From Pseudaminobacter sp040049255 (GTDB lineage Bacteria > Pseudomonadota > Alphaproteobacteria > Rhizobiales > Rhizobiaceae): DNA of 64,000 nucleotides. The notes beneath the pieces are model-generated. The model saw only the letters and a list, made by a program, of their open reading frames with translations, was not told where the DNA came from and did no database searches. Shown in pieces: positions 15,414 to 24,528 of this stretch (position 1 is its first letter; each line of letters opens with the position of its first letter). The stretch lies in NCBI RefSeq assembly GCF_040049255.1, contig NZ_JBDZDR010000007.1:1-64000 (forward strand), written 5' to 3'. The position numbers were made by a program, and so were the translations under genes.

Positions 15414-17681
15414 TCAGGCGAACCTGACCTGCTTGTTCAAGGGCAATTCACGGATCCGCTTGCCGGTAAGGGCGAAGACTGCGTTGGCGAGCGCGGGGAG
15501 CGAAGGCGGCGTCCCGACCTCACCGACACCACCCATCTCGGGCGCGTTCTCCAGAATGGCGACCTCGAATTGCGGGCACTGAGACATGCGCATTACGTCG
15601 AAATCATGGAAATTCGACTGCTCGACCATGCCCTCTGCAAAAGTAATCTCCTGCCCCATCGCAGCCGACAGGCCGAAAACGGCGCCCGAGGTAAGCTGCG
15701 CCTCAATGATGCCGGGGTCGAGCGCGGTGCCTACATCGGCGGCGATCCAGACCTTTTCGATGCGGATACCTTGCGGCGTTTCGGCGATCTGCACCGCCTG
15801 GGCCACCCAGCTTCCGAAACTCAGCGCGAAGGCAAAGCCCTTCGCCTTGCCGCTCGGCAGCGTCTCGCCCCAGTGCGACATGGCTGCGACCTTCTCAACC
15901 ACTTTCACGGCAGTGGGATAGGCCGCCATCAGCCGCTTGCGAAGTTCGACCGGATCGATGCCCCCGGCCGTCGCAATCTCGTCCATGAACGCTTCGTGGA
16001 AGAAGCCGTTGATGGAATTGCCTACCGAACGCCAGAAGCCGACCGGTACGGCAAGCGCGGCCTTCACGCCGGAAACCCGATAGTTCGGGATCTGGTAGGG
16101 CTGGTTGAACAGACCGTCGGTCAGCGTCTTGTCGGGGCCGAGCGCCGAAAGCATCGGATAGAAGCGCGGCAGCACGCTGGCCATGATCGAGGGCGAGACC
16201 ACCTTCAGGTCCACCGCCACCGGCATGCCGGCCTCGTCCAGCCTCGCGCGGAAGCGGCCAAGTGCTGCCGGGCGATAGGTGTCGTGCGTGATGTCTTCGT
16301 CGCGCGTCCAGGTCACCTTCACCGGCCGCCCGTCGGCGACCTGCGCGAGCTTGGTGGCATAGAGCGCGTAATCCGCCTCCAGCCGCCGCCCGAAGCCGCC
16401 GCCGAGATAGGTCACGTGGACGTTGCACTTTGCCTCGCCGATGCCGGCCTCGCGGGCGCAGACAGTGCGCAGCAGCGACGGCGCCTGGTTCGGCACCCAG
16501 ATATCGAGCACGCCATCCTTCAGGCGCGCCGTAGCGTTCATCGGCTCCATTGCCGCGTGCGCCAGGAACGGCACCTGATACTCCACCTCGACCAGCCTCT
16601 CGCGCGGCGCGTCGGCGAATTCGTTCTCGACATTGCCGTCGTCGCGCATCACCGAGCCGTTTCCGGCCGCGGCATTGACCAGAACCTGCCACATCCCGGC
16701 GCTGTCGGCGGGGTAGGGGGCCTGGCCCCATTCCGCCTTGACCGCATCGGCCGCCCGGAAGGCGTGCCATGTCGTCTTCGCGATCACGCCGAAACCGTTG
16801 CCGAGATGCGTGCGGATCGGCACGACCTTTATGACGCCGGGCATCTTCTCGGCTTCGGACGCATCGATCGAGACGAGCGCGCCGCCGAGACGCGGGTTCA
16901 TGCGCACGGTGCCGAAGACCATGTCGGGCAGATCGACATCGATGCCGAAGATCGGCTGCCCGGTGACCTTGGCGAGCATGTCGGTGCGCATCTGCGGCTT
17001 GCCGAGCAGGCGCCACTCGCCGCGCTTGCGCAGCGCAATGTCTGCCGGCGGCGCAAGCTTCGCGGCAGCCGCGGCAAGAGCCCCATAGGTCATGCTCCTG
17101 CCGGACGCGGGATCCGTGACCTTGCCGTCCCCCGTAGTCAGTGTGGATGCGGCGACGCCGAATTCCCTTGCCGCCGCCGCCTTCAGCATCTCGCGGGCGG
17201 CGACACCGGCACGGCGCATCTTGTCGAAGGCATCGATGGTCGTGGTCGACCCGCCGGTCGCCTGCACGGCCAGGAACTTGCCGATAACGGCCATGCCGTC
17301 GCGAGCCAGTTTGGCCAGCGTGGACTGGTCGAACACCGGGAAGGGCAAGCCGTCGGTCAGAAGGGCGATGTTGGCATAGGCGGAAGCCACCGGCCCGTGC
17401 TCGACCTTGACGGCAGCCAGGTCGACGTCGAGCTCCTCCGCCACCAGTGCCGCCAGCGTCGTTTCCACGCCCTGGCCCATCTCCGCGCGCGGCGCGATCA
17501 CGGTTATCGTGTTGTCGGGCGCGATCTTCACATAGGGGTTGAAGGTGGTCTCGCCGTCGGACAGATCGCCCTCGAGCGGGTTGGGGAAGGGTTTGCGATA
17601 GCTGTAGTAACCGAAGGCGACGCCGCCGGCGACTGCGGCGGCTCCGATAAGGAAGGTGCGCCGTGCAATCTTTCCGACCAT
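15414..17681 (-). CDS. Molybdenum hydroxylase large subunit (isoquinoline 1-oxidoreductase beta type)
   Basis: This is a 755-residue xanthine-oxidase-family catalytic subunit that binds the molybdopterin cofactor and hydroxylates an aldehyde or N-heterocycle with water as oxygen donor. A twin-arginine signal (ARRTFLIGAAAVAGG, residues 6-20) places it in the periplasm, which is characteristic of the IorB/aldehyde dehydrogenase branch. The Mo-binding region includes YLGGGFGRRLEADYA and the C-terminal GGVGEVGTPPSLPALANA segment with the conserved active-site Glu. It begins one base after the stop of its iron-sulfur subunit. No cytochrome c or XdhC-like maturation gene is adjacent. Confidence 0.92.
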   Translation of the reverse strand: MVGKIARRTFLIGAAAVAGGVAFGYYSYRKPFPNPLEGDLSDGETTFNPYVKIAPDNTITVIAPRAEMGQGVETTLAALVAEELDVDLAAVKVEHGPVASAYANIALLTDGLPFPVFDQSTLAKLARDGMAVIGKFLAVQATGGSTTTIDAFDKMRRAGVAAREMLKAAAAREFGVAASTLTTGDGKVTDPASGRSMTYGALAAAAAKLAPPADIALRKRGEWRLLGKPQMRTDMLAKVTGQPIFGIDVDLPDMVFGTVRMNPRLGGALVSIDASEAEKMPGVIKVVPIRTHLGNGFGVIAKTTWHAFRAADAVKAEWGQAPYPADSAGMWQVLVNAAAGNGSVMRDDGNVENEFADAPRERLVEVEYQVPFLAHAAMEPMNATARLKDGVLDIWVPNQAPSLLRTVCAREAGIGEAKCNVHVTYLGGGFGRRLEADYALYATKLAQVADGRPVKVTWTRDEDITHDTYRPAALGRFRARLDEAGMPVAVDLKVVSPSIMASVLPRFYPMLSALGPDKTLTDGLFNQPYQIPNYRVSGVKAALAVPVGFWRSVGNSINGFFHEAFMDEIATAGGIDPVELRKRLMAAYPTAVKVVEKVAAMSHWGETLPSGKAKGFAFALSFGSWVAQAVQIAETPQGIRIEKVWIAADVGTALDPGIIEAQLTSGAVFGLSAAMGQEITFAEGMVEQSNFHDFDVMRMSQCPQFEVAILENAPEMGGVGEVGTPPSLPALANAVFALTGKRIRELPLNKQVRFA

Positions 17682-17682
17682 G

Positions 17683-18141
17683 TCAGGCTCCCGCCTTCAG
17701 CGATGCCGCGCGCTTGATGGCCGCGCGGATGCGTGGATAGGTGCCGCAGCGGCACAGATTGCCGCTCATCACCTCGTCGATATCGGCGTCGGTCGGCTCC
17801 GGCGTATGCTCGAGCAGCGCCACGGCGCTCATGATCTGGCCGGTTTGGCAATAGCCGCATTGCGCGACCTGCTCTTCCAGCCAGGCCTGCTGGACCGGGT
17901 GCAGTTTACCATCCGTCGAAAGGCCCTCGATGGTGGTGATGGCACCGTCCACCTGGCCGACCGGCAGCGTGCAGGAGCGCACCGCCTCGCCGTTGATGTG
18001 CACCGTGCAGGCGCCGCAGGCGGCAATGCCGCAGCCAAATTTCACGCCTCTCTTGCCGGCAAGGTCGCGCAGCGCCCACAAGAGCGGCATGTCGGGATCG
18101 GCATCGATCTCGATCGGCTTTCCGTCAACCACAAGGCGCAT
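17683..18141 (-). CDS. (2Fe-2S) small subunit of molybdenum hydroxylase (isoquinoline 1-oxidoreductase alpha type)
   Basis: This is a 152-residue electron-transfer subunit. The N-terminal plant-ferredoxin-like cluster uses Cys37, Cys42, Cys45 and Cys57 (GCGIAACGACTVHI), and the C-terminal four-helix domain binds the second cluster with Cys95, Cys98, Cys130 and Cys132 (QCGYCQTGQ and NLCRCGTY). All eight ligands are present. It has no signal peptide of its own and would be exported with the Tat-bearing large subunit. It passes electrons from the molybdenum site to an acceptor not encoded here. Confidence 0.94.
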   Translation of the reverse strand: MRLVVDGKPIEIDADPDMPLLWALRDLAGKRGVKFGCGIAACGACTVHINGEAVRSCTLPVGQVDGAITTIEGLSTDGKLHPVQQAWLEEQVAQCGYCQTGQIMSAVALLEHTPEPTDADIDEVMSGNLCRCGTYPRIRAAIKRAASLKAGA

Positions 18142-18225
18142 GGCAGTTCCTTCCTGAACTTGCGACTTTCGAAACTAGCATGTCATGAGTTTCGAAAGTC
18201 CCTCCGCCAACCTTGAGGCATCCGG

Positions 18226-19008
18226 CTAAGCCGCCGTCCACCCGCCGTCGACGGAAAGATGGGTCCCGTTGACCTGGGCTGCCGCGTCGGAGCAGAGGAA
18301 CACCGTGGCGGCGCCGATCTGCTCGACGGTCACGAATTCCTTGGTCGGCTGCTTGTCCAGCATCACTTCGCGGATCACGGTTTCGCGGTCCATATGGTGC
18401 GCCTTCATCTGGTCGGGAATCTGCGCCTCGACCAGCGGCGTCAGCACATAGCCCGGGCAGATGGCGTTGCAGGTGATGCCGAAGGTCGCGACCTCCAGCG
18501 CCACTGTCTTGGTAAGCCCCATGATGCCGTGCTTGGCCGAAACATAGGCCGACTTGAACGGCGAGGCGACGAGGCCGTGGGCGGAGGCGATGTTGACGAT
18601 GCGTCCCTTGCCCTGCTTCTTCATGAGCGGGATGGCAGCCGCGATGGTGTGGAAGGCCGAGGAAAGGTTGATGGCGATGATCGCATCCCATTTCTCGATC
18701 GGAAAATCCTCCACCGGCGCGACATGCTGGATGCCGGCATTGTTGACGAGAATGTCCACCGAGCCGAAACGTTCGGCTGCCTTGTCCACCAGCGCGCGGC
18801 ATTCGGCCGGTTTCGACATGTCGGCCTGTATGTAGACAGCCTCGACCTTGTGGTCCCCGGCAATCCCCTTGGCTGTCGCATGGTCGCTTTCCGTGTCGGA
18901 AAAGGAATTGACGACGATGTTGCAGCCTTCTGCCGCCAGCGCATGGGCGATTGCGAGGCCGATGCCCGAAGTGGAGCCGGTTACGATGGCGGTCTTCCTG
19001 GCGCTCAT
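18226..19008 (-). CDS. bdhA: 3-hydroxybutyrate dehydrogenase
   Basis: This is a 260-residue classical short-chain dehydrogenase that interconverts 3-hydroxybutyrate and acetoacetate with NAD, a step in use of polyhydroxybutyrate. The cofactor motif GSTSGIGLA lies near residues 10-18, NNAG follows in VDILVNNAGIQHV, and the catalytic Ser-Tyr-Lys set includes SAYVSAKHG. The segment IQHVAPVEDFPIEKWDAI and the C-terminal GTHLSVDGGWTAA match bacterial BdhA. The ATG at 19008 has AGGAC upstream. It is divergent from the MoxR gene. Confidence 0.9.
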   Translation of the reverse strand: MSARKTAIVTGSTSGIGLAIAHALAAEGCNIVVNSFSDTESDHATAKGIAGDHKVEAVYIQADMSKPAECRALVDKAAERFGSVDILVNNAGIQHVAPVEDFPIEKWDAIIAINLSSAFHTIAAAIPLMKKQGKGRIVNIASAHGLVASPFKSAYVSAKHGIMGLTKTVALEVATFGITCNAICPGYVLTPLVEAQIPDQMKAHHMDRETVIREVMLDKQPTKEFVTVEQIGAATVFLCSDAAAQVNGTHLSVDGGWTAA

Positions 19009-19137
19009 TGCGTGCGTCCTTTGTCCGAGGGTGCGATCCCATTCTATATATTGAAGTGCAGCAAGTTTGCGAACAGCGCCTTGTCGCGAGGTGTCGTGGC
19101 ACCTAGTGTCGCCGCCGGCATGAAAGCGGAGTTTGGA

Positions 19138-19977
19138 ATGCGTTTCGAAGGCACTTCGGCCTATGTCGCCGAAAAGGATCTGATGGTGGCCGTAAATGCG
19201 GCGATCGCACTGGAGCGGCCGCTGCTGGTCAAGGGCGAACCCGGCACCGGCAAGACCGAGCTCGCCAAGCAGGTGGCCGCGGCCCTTGGCCTCGATCTCC
19301 TCGAATGGCACATCAAGTCCACCACCAAGGCGCAGCAGGGCCTTTACGAATATGACGCCGTCTCGCGCCTGCGCGACAGCCAGCTCGGCGACGACCGCTT
19401 CAACGACATCAACAACTACATCCGCCGCGGCAAGCTGTGGGAAGCCTTTGCAGCCGACCGCAAGGTGGTGCTGCTGATCGACGAGATCGACAAGGCCGAC
19501 ATCGAGTTTCCCAACGATCTCTTGCAGGAACTCGATAAGATGGAGTTCTTCGTCTACGAAACCGGCGAGACGATCCGCGCGGAGCACCGCCCCATCGTCA
19601 TCATCACCTCCAACAACGAGAAGGAGCTGCCCGACGCCTTCCTGCGCCGCTGTTTCTTCCACTACATCCGCTTTCCGGATGCCGAGACGCTGGCGAAGAT
19701 CGTCGAGGTTCACTATCCGGGCATCAAGCAGAGCCTGGTGCGCGCGGCGTTGACGCAGTTCTACGAGGTGCGCGAGGTGCCGGGGCTGAAGAAGAAGCCG
19801 TCCACCTCCGAGGCGCTCGACTGGATCAGGCTGCTGGTGGCCGACGATGTCGATCCGGCCGACCTGCGCGCGGACCCCAAGAACGCGCTGCCCAAGCTGC
19901 ATGGCGCGCTGCTCAAGAACGAGCAGGACGTGCATCTGTTCGAGCGCCTGGCGTTCATGGCGAGACGGCAGGGATAG
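19138..19977 (+). CDS. MoxR-family AAA+ ATPase
   Basis: This is a 279-residue ATPase of the MoxR/RavA/NorQ group, chaperones that help metallocofactor enzymes or other complexes mature together with a VWA protein. Walker A is GEPGTGKT at residues 33-40, Walker B is VVLLIDEIDKAD and the sensor region is VIITSNNEKELPDAFLRRC. Start ATG 19138 has GGAG six bases upstream; an ATG at 19120 is a weaker alternative. The VWA partner at 21827 is in the same orientation but separated by a GNAT gene and an opposite-strand lipoprotein gene. Confidence 0.92.
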   Translation: MRFEGTSAYVAEKDLMVAVNAAIALERPLLVKGEPGTGKTELAKQVAAALGLDLLEWHIKSTTKAQQGLYEYDAVSRLRDSQLGDDRFNDINNYIRRGKLWEAFAADRKVVLLIDEIDKADIEFPNDLLQELDKMEFFVYETGETIRAEHRPIVIITSNNEKELPDAFLRRCFFHYIRFPDAETLAKIVEVHYPGIKQSLVRAALTQFYEVREVPGLKKKPSTSEALDWIRLLVADDVDPADLRADPKNALPKLHGALLKNEQDVHLFERLAFMARRQG

Positions 19978-20099
19978 GGGGCCGCGAAGCCGCCGGGTGA
20001 GGGGCAGGCCAGCGGTTTTCGTTATCTGGCCCGTTGGCGTTGAAACGATGCTCGGGCAGGCTGCCGCATTCAGTTAACAACCACGGAAAGCGACAGCCG

Positions 20100-20546
20100 A
20101 TGAGCGACGTCACCATCCGCCCTCTCCAGCAGGCCGACCATGACGAGTGGCGGCGCCTCTGGACAGCCTATCTCGAATTCTACAAGGCGACTGTTTCGGA
20201 AGAGGTCTACCAGACCACCTGGAAGCGCCTGTTCACCAATGGCGAGTTCGAACCCAAAGGCTTCCTTGCTCTGATTGACGGCAAGCCGGTAGGGCTGGTG
20301 CACTATCTCTACCACCGCTCATGCTGGTCGATCGTGAACAACTGCTACCTGCAGGACCTGTTCACCGCGCCGGAAACGCGCGGCAAGGGCGTGGGCGCGG
20401 CGTTGATCGATGCGGTCAAGCAAGAAGCGGCCAAGATCGGCGTGGCCAATGTCTACTGGATGACGCACGAAACCAACGCCACCGCGCGCAAGCTCTACGA
20501 CCGCGTCGCGCGACAGACCGGCTTTATCGAATACGATCTGCTCTAG
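20100..20546 (+). CDS. GNAT-family N-acetyltransferase
   Basis: This is a 148-residue acetyl-CoA-dependent acyltransferase. The acetyl-CoA loop is in LFTAPETRGKGVGAALIDAV, and the C-terminal YWMTHETNATARKLYDRVA helix is typical of small-molecule acetyltransferases. The substrate cannot be deduced. The start MSDVTIRPLQQADHDEWRRL is the canonical GNAT opening; the frame upstream of 20100 has no such features. Confidence 0.9.
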   Translation: MSDVTIRPLQQADHDEWRRLWTAYLEFYKATVSEEVYQTTWKRLFTNGEFEPKGFLALIDGKPVGLVHYLYHRSCWSIVNNCYLQDLFTAPETRGKGVGAALIDAVKQEAAKIGVANVYWMTHETNATARKLYDRVARQTGFIEYDLL

Positions 20547-20584
20547 TTCCCGCCGGCTGCTGTCGGTTCTCGTGTCGCGGCAAG

Positions 20585-21649
20585 CTAGCTCGATTTTGCC
20601 GCGACCCAGCGGTGCCAGTCGTCCTCGCTGCCGTGGAAGACGTTGAGGTCGATCTTGCCGTCCACGCCCTGCGAGAGGCCCGAGCCCGAATACTGCCAGA
20701 ACACCCACTTCCGTCCCGGATAGACCTTTGACGGATGCTCCGCCACTGCGCGCAGCCAGAATGGATAGTCCGGGAACGCGCCCTGGAGGTTGTCGCGATA
20801 GAAGTCCGGCGCGGTGTAGATGATCGGACGCTGGCCGTAATGGCGTTCCAGCTTGTCCATGAACACCTGCATCTTCTCGCGGATCGTCTCGGGCGACAGC
20901 CGCCGCTTGCAGCTCGATTCACCGTTGTATTCGACGTCGATGACCGGTGGCAGCGCGCCCGGTTCCCTCGGAACGTTGCGGATGAACCAGTCGGCCTGCT
21001 CGCCGGCGGTGCGGCACCAGTAGAAGAAATGATAGGCGCCGCGCTTCAGCCCGGCTTCGTGGGCGGCGCGCCAGTTCTTCCTGAACATCGGATCGAGATG
21101 GTCGCCGCCGTCGGTCGCCTTGATGAAGGCGAAGTTCGCGCCCTGCGTGCGCAGCTTCGGCCAGTCGATGTCGGCTTGCCACCGGGAAACGTCGACGCCG
21201 TGGACGGCGAGCGCCCGCGGCGAGGCCTTGCCGAAATTGATCGGCTTGGCGTCGCGGAAGCGGTGGCCGTAGATCTTGCCCCGCCCATGCGGCCTCGCGC
21301 CGGTGGACGGCTTGGCCGGCACCACGAACGCCGCCGGCTTCGCCGAGGGAATGGGCAACTCCGGCTCTGGCCTGGGAGGCAGCAGCGCCATCGGCACGGG
21401 CATGGGCGCGGCCATTGCCATCTGCGCCGGTGGCATCGTTTCCACCGAGATCGTCGGCACCTGCTGCTCCGCGACCGCCGGCCCCACATCTGCCGACGGG
21501 ACGGGGCTGCTTGGCCTGGTGACGGAATTCGTCGTCTCGCGAGATGGCGGCTGAACCTGCGCCATCAGGTCGGCCAGGCCGGAACTGGATGAGCAGCCGG
21601 CAAGCGACATGCACGCCAAGAGAATTGCTGACACGCCTGAGAAACGCAT
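20585..21649 (-). CDS. GH25 lysozyme-like lipoprotein
   Basis: This is a 354-residue protein with a lipoprotein signal ending in LAGC (about residues 15-18) and then a Pro/Ala-rich low-complexity linker to about residue 120. The glycoside hydrolase family 25 domain follows: GVDVSRWQADIDWPKLR, FIKATDGGDHLDPMF, GAYHFFYWC and the acidic catalytic strand PPVIDVEYNG. It should cleave muramic acid bonds in peptidoglycan from the inner face of the outer membrane or from the periplasmic side. It is convergent with the GNAT gene and divergent from the VWA gene. Confidence 0.88.
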   Translation of the reverse strand: MRFSGVSAILLACMSLAGCSSSSGLADLMAQVQPPSRETTNSVTRPSSPVPSADVGPAVAEQQVPTISVETMPPAQMAMAAPMPVPMALLPPRPEPELPIPSAKPAAFVVPAKPSTGARPHGRGKIYGHRFRDAKPINFGKASPRALAVHGVDVSRWQADIDWPKLRTQGANFAFIKATDGGDHLDPMFRKNWRAAHEAGLKRGAYHFFYWCRTAGEQADWFIRNVPREPGALPPVIDVEYNGESSCKRRLSPETIREKMQVFMDKLERHYGQRPIIYTAPDFYRDNLQGAFPDYPFWLRAVAEHPSKVYPGRKWVFWQYSGSGLSQGVDGKIDLNVFHGSEDDWHRWVAAKSS

Positions 21650-21826
21650 AGGAACCCGCACGCAAAACAGAATCGACGGCGAAATCGGCGCCATCGGAAC
21701 CCACTGCCCGAATTGCTAACGGGAAATTACCAAGAAAGACTGAATCCGAATTTTTACCAATGTGGCGCCGCACCGATTCGGGAACCGCGGCTTGCCTCGA
21801 CGGCTTATGCGACGCAAAGTGAAAGC

Positions 21827-23017
21827 ATGTTCATACCCTTCTTCCTCGAGCTCAAGGCAGCCAAGGTCCCGGTTTCGCTGCGAGAATACCTGTCGTTGCT
21901 CGAAGGCATGCAGGCGGGCCTGGTCGACTATGATGTCGAAGGTTTTTACTACCTCGCACGCTCGGCGCTGGTGAAGGACGAGCGGCATATCGACCGCTTC
22001 GACCGGGTCTTTGCGCATGTCTTCAAGGGCGTGGAGGCGGTGTCGGGCGAGGGGGCTGTCGACGTCGCCAACATTCCGGAGGAATGGCTTCGGCGGTTGG
22101 CCGAAAAGCACCTGACCGAGGAAGAGAAAAAGCTGGTCGAGGCGCTGGGCGGCTTCGAGAAGCTGATGGAGACGTTGAAGCAGCGGCTGCAGGAGCAGCA
22201 GGGGCGGCATCAGGGCGGCTCGAAATGGATCGGCACCGGCGGCACTTCGCCCTTCGGTGCCTATGGCTACAATCCCGAGGGCGTGCGCATCGGCCAGCAC
22301 GAAAGCCGCCATCGCCGCGCGGTGAAAGTGTGGGACAAGCGCGAGTTCCGCAACTTCGACGACGCCGTTGAGATCGGCACACGCAACATCAAGGTGGCGT
22401 TGAAGCGCTTGAGGCGCTGGGTGCGGGAAGGGGCGGATGAAGAATTCGACCTGCCCGGAACCATCCATGCCACGGCCGAGCATGGCTATCTCGACGTGCG
22501 CACGCGCCCCGAACGACGCAACGCCGTGAAGCTGCTGATGTTCTTTGATGTCGGCGGCTCGATGGACGACCATATCCAGGTGGTCGAGGAGCTGTTTTCG
22601 GCGGCGCGGGCCGAATTCCGGCAGCTCGAATATTTCTATTTCCACAACTGCCTCTATGAGGGCGTCTGGAAGGACAATCGCCGCCGCTACTCCGAGACCG
22701 TCTCCACGCTCGACGTGCTCCACAAATACGGACACGACTACAAGGTGATCTTCGTCGGCGACGCATCGATGAGCCCCTATGAGATCACCTATGCGGGCGG
22801 CTCCGTCGAGCACTGGAACCTCGAACCCGGCGCGCTGTGGCTGCAACGCGTGCTCCAGCAATGGCCGAACGCGGTCTGGCTCAACCCGACGGCCGAAAAG
22901 CACTGGAGCTATACGCATTCCATCGGCATGATCCGCGAGATTTTTGCGGGCCGCATGTATCCGCTGACGCTTTCGGGGCTGGAAAGCGCGACCAGGGAGC
23001 TGTCAAGGAAGCACTGA
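21827..23017 (+). CDS. VWA-domain protein, CoxE-like partner of MoxR
   Basis: This is a 396-residue protein. The N-terminal half (FFLELKAAKVPVSLREYLSL) and the middle are helical, as in CoxE/YehP-type proteins. The C-terminal von Willebrand A domain has a metal-site-like FFDVGGSMDDH, in which the usual D-x-S-x-S becomes D-V-G-G-S. Such proteins work with MoxR ATPases like the one at 19138. The ATG at 21827 is selected because MFIPFFLELK is the family start; upstream sequence in frame is not family-like. Confidence 0.85.
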   Translation: MFIPFFLELKAAKVPVSLREYLSLLEGMQAGLVDYDVEGFYYLARSALVKDERHIDRFDRVFAHVFKGVEAVSGEGAVDVANIPEEWLRRLAEKHLTEEEKKLVEALGGFEKLMETLKQRLQEQQGRHQGGSKWIGTGGTSPFGAYGYNPEGVRIGQHESRHRRAVKVWDKREFRNFDDAVEIGTRNIKVALKRLRRWVREGADEEFDLPGTIHATAEHGYLDVRTRPERRNAVKLLMFFDVGGSMDDHIQVVEELFSAARAEFRQLEYFYFHNCLYEGVWKDNRRRYSETVSTLDVLHKYGHDYKVIFVGDASMSPYEITYAGGSVEHWNLEPGALWLQRVLQQWPNAVWLNPTAEKHWSYTHSIGMIREIFAGRMYPLTLSGLESATRELSRKH

Positions 23018-23120
23018 GCACCAGCGAAATGCCCTCGGCCTTTGCAGCGGGCAGGCTGCGGCACTACATTTCGGCTCGGACTGTCGAAAATCGAGCCGGC
23101 GATTCAGGGAGTTTGAGAAA

Positions 23121-23522
23121 ATGGACGAACATCGCTTTCCGGTGACGCGCACCGACGCGGAATGGCGCGCGCTTTTGACGCCGGAGCAATATGCGGTCAT
23201 GCGCGGCCATGGCACCGAGCGGCCGGGCAGTTGTGCGCTGCTTCACGAGAAGCGCGCCGGCACCTTCACCTGCGCCGGCTGCGACCAGCCGCTGTTTGAA
23301 TCGAAGCTGAAATTCGAGAGCGGCACCGGCTGGCCAAGCTTCAACGACCCGGTAGAAGGCTCGGTGGAAACCACCGTCGACCGCAGCTACGGCATGGTCC
23401 GCACGGAGGTGCATTGCGCGCGCTGCGGCAGCCATCTCGGCCACGTCTTCGAGGACGGCCCGCCGCCGACGGGCCTGCGGTACTGCATCAATGGCGTGGC
23501 GCTGAACTTCCAGCCGGCGTGA
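23121..23522 (+). CDS. msrB: Peptide-methionine (R)-S-oxide reductase MsrB
   Basis: This is a 133-residue repair enzyme that reduces the R form of methionine sulfoxide in proteins. The structural zinc ligands are two CxxC pairs, Cys51/Cys54 and Cys99/Cys102, and the catalytic cysteine is Cys122 in RYCINGVAL. The GTGWPSF and HCARCGSHLGHVFEDGP segments are signatures of the family. Cys38 could serve as a resolving cysteine. It is followed after four bases by a DUF488 gene. Confidence 0.96.
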   Translation: MDEHRFPVTRTDAEWRALLTPEQYAVMRGHGTERPGSCALLHEKRAGTFTCAGCDQPLFESKLKFESGTGWPSFNDPVEGSVETTVDRSYGMVRTEVHCARCGSHLGHVFEDGPPPTGLRYCINGVALNFQPA

Positions 23523-23526
23523 CGAC

Positions 23527-23892
23527 ATGGCCGGGCCCATCCCAGCGGAAAGGATTAGGCTCAAGCGGGCCTATGAGCCGCCGACTTCCGGGGATGGCAT
23601 TCGCATCCTGGTCGATCGGCTCTGGCCGCGCGGCGTCGCCAAGGCAGACGCCGCAATCGACGAATGGCTGAAGGAAATCGCCCCGAGCACCGAACTGCGC
23701 CAATGGTTCGGCCACGATCCTGAAAAGTGGGAAGAATTCCGCCGCCGCTATCGCGCCGAACTCACTGCGCGCGGCGCCGAACTGGATCGTCTGCGCAATC
23801 TGGCCCACAAGGGTGCCCTGACGCTGGTCTATGCAGCCCATGACGAGGAGCACAACGATGCAGTCGTGCTGCGCGAAGTGCTGCTGGAATGA
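23527..23892 (+). CDS. DUF488 family protein
   Basis: This is a 121-residue protein with the family opening IRLKRAYEPPTSGDGIRILV and the conserved DRLWPRGV. It carries WFGHDPEKWEEFRRRY and an ending LVYAAHDEEHNDAVVLREVL. DUF488 proteins have no firmly established reaction. The position, four bases after msrB, suggests joint transcription and perhaps a role in stress response, which is inference. Confidence 0.88.
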   Translation: MAGPIPAERIRLKRAYEPPTSGDGIRILVDRLWPRGVAKADAAIDEWLKEIAPSTELRQWFGHDPEKWEEFRRRYRAELTARGAELDRLRNLAHKGALTLVYAAHDEEHNDAVVLREVLLE

Positions 23893-24007
23893 GCGCTGAC
23901 TGTGCCCCGCTAGGCATCGGCCCGCGTGCGCGGCACCTAGGGTAATCAGGCTCGCGAAGGGAACACTGCGCTGGCAACTGCGTCTGCCGTGCCAAGGCGT
24001 TTGGGCG

Positions 24008-24394
24008 CTAATCCCGGCGCGCCGGTTGGAAGAGTTCCACCAGGTTTCCGGATGGATCGACCAGAAGAACCTGCGATCCGCCCGGCCCCGACACGATGTC
24101 GTTGCGCAGGCGCACGCCGGCAGCCTTGAGGCGAGAGACCTCGGAGGCAATATCCTCGACGATCAGATGGATGCGGTTCCAGCCGCCGGGCCGGGGTTGC
24201 TCGCCATCGGCCATGGGCCTGCCGGCGGAGCTGGTCGGCCCGCTCAGCAGCAGCCGCAACGAACCGCGCCGAACGTCGGCGAAGGCCGGGCTCTGCTTGA
24301 AGGCGAGCGTGAACCCGAGATGCGCGGTGTACCACGCGACCGCGGCTTCGACGTCATCGACGATGTAGCGGACGCTGACGGTATCGGCTGCCAT
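24008..24394 (-). CDS. VOC-family (glyoxalase-like) protein
   Basis: This is a 128-residue single-module protein of the vicinal oxygen chelate fold. It opens VSVRYIVDDVEAAVAWYTAH and ends VLLVDPSGNLVELFQP, where the final Glu is the usual metal ligand. A second beta-alpha unit begins GGWNRIHLIVEDIASEV. The substrate is unknown. The start at 24394 is the family-like MAADTVSVRYI. Confidence 0.88.
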   Translation of the reverse strand: MAADTVSVRYIVDDVEAAVAWYTAHLGFTLAFKQSPAFADVRRGSLRLLLSGPTSSAGRPMADGEQPRPGGWNRIHLIVEDIASEVSRLKAAGVRLRNDIVSGPGGSQVLLVDPSGNLVELFQPARRD

Positions 24395-24528
24395 GTTGCC
24401 TCCTGTTGCCACTTCATGGTCCACCTCAATGACTGATGTCGCTGTCAGACGCAATCGGCACCAGCAGTCACTGGCACCGCCGAGGCTGCCGCGCACACGT
24501 TTGTATGGCGGCAGCCTGATTGGTGGGG

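Noticed and set aside
15036..17717. 893-codon open frame on the plus strand
   Set aside because: It is antisense to the molybdenum hydroxylase large subunit, whose motifs and Tat signal are clear; the frame is open because of high GC in third positions and reads as Arg/His/Gly-rich low-complexity sequence.
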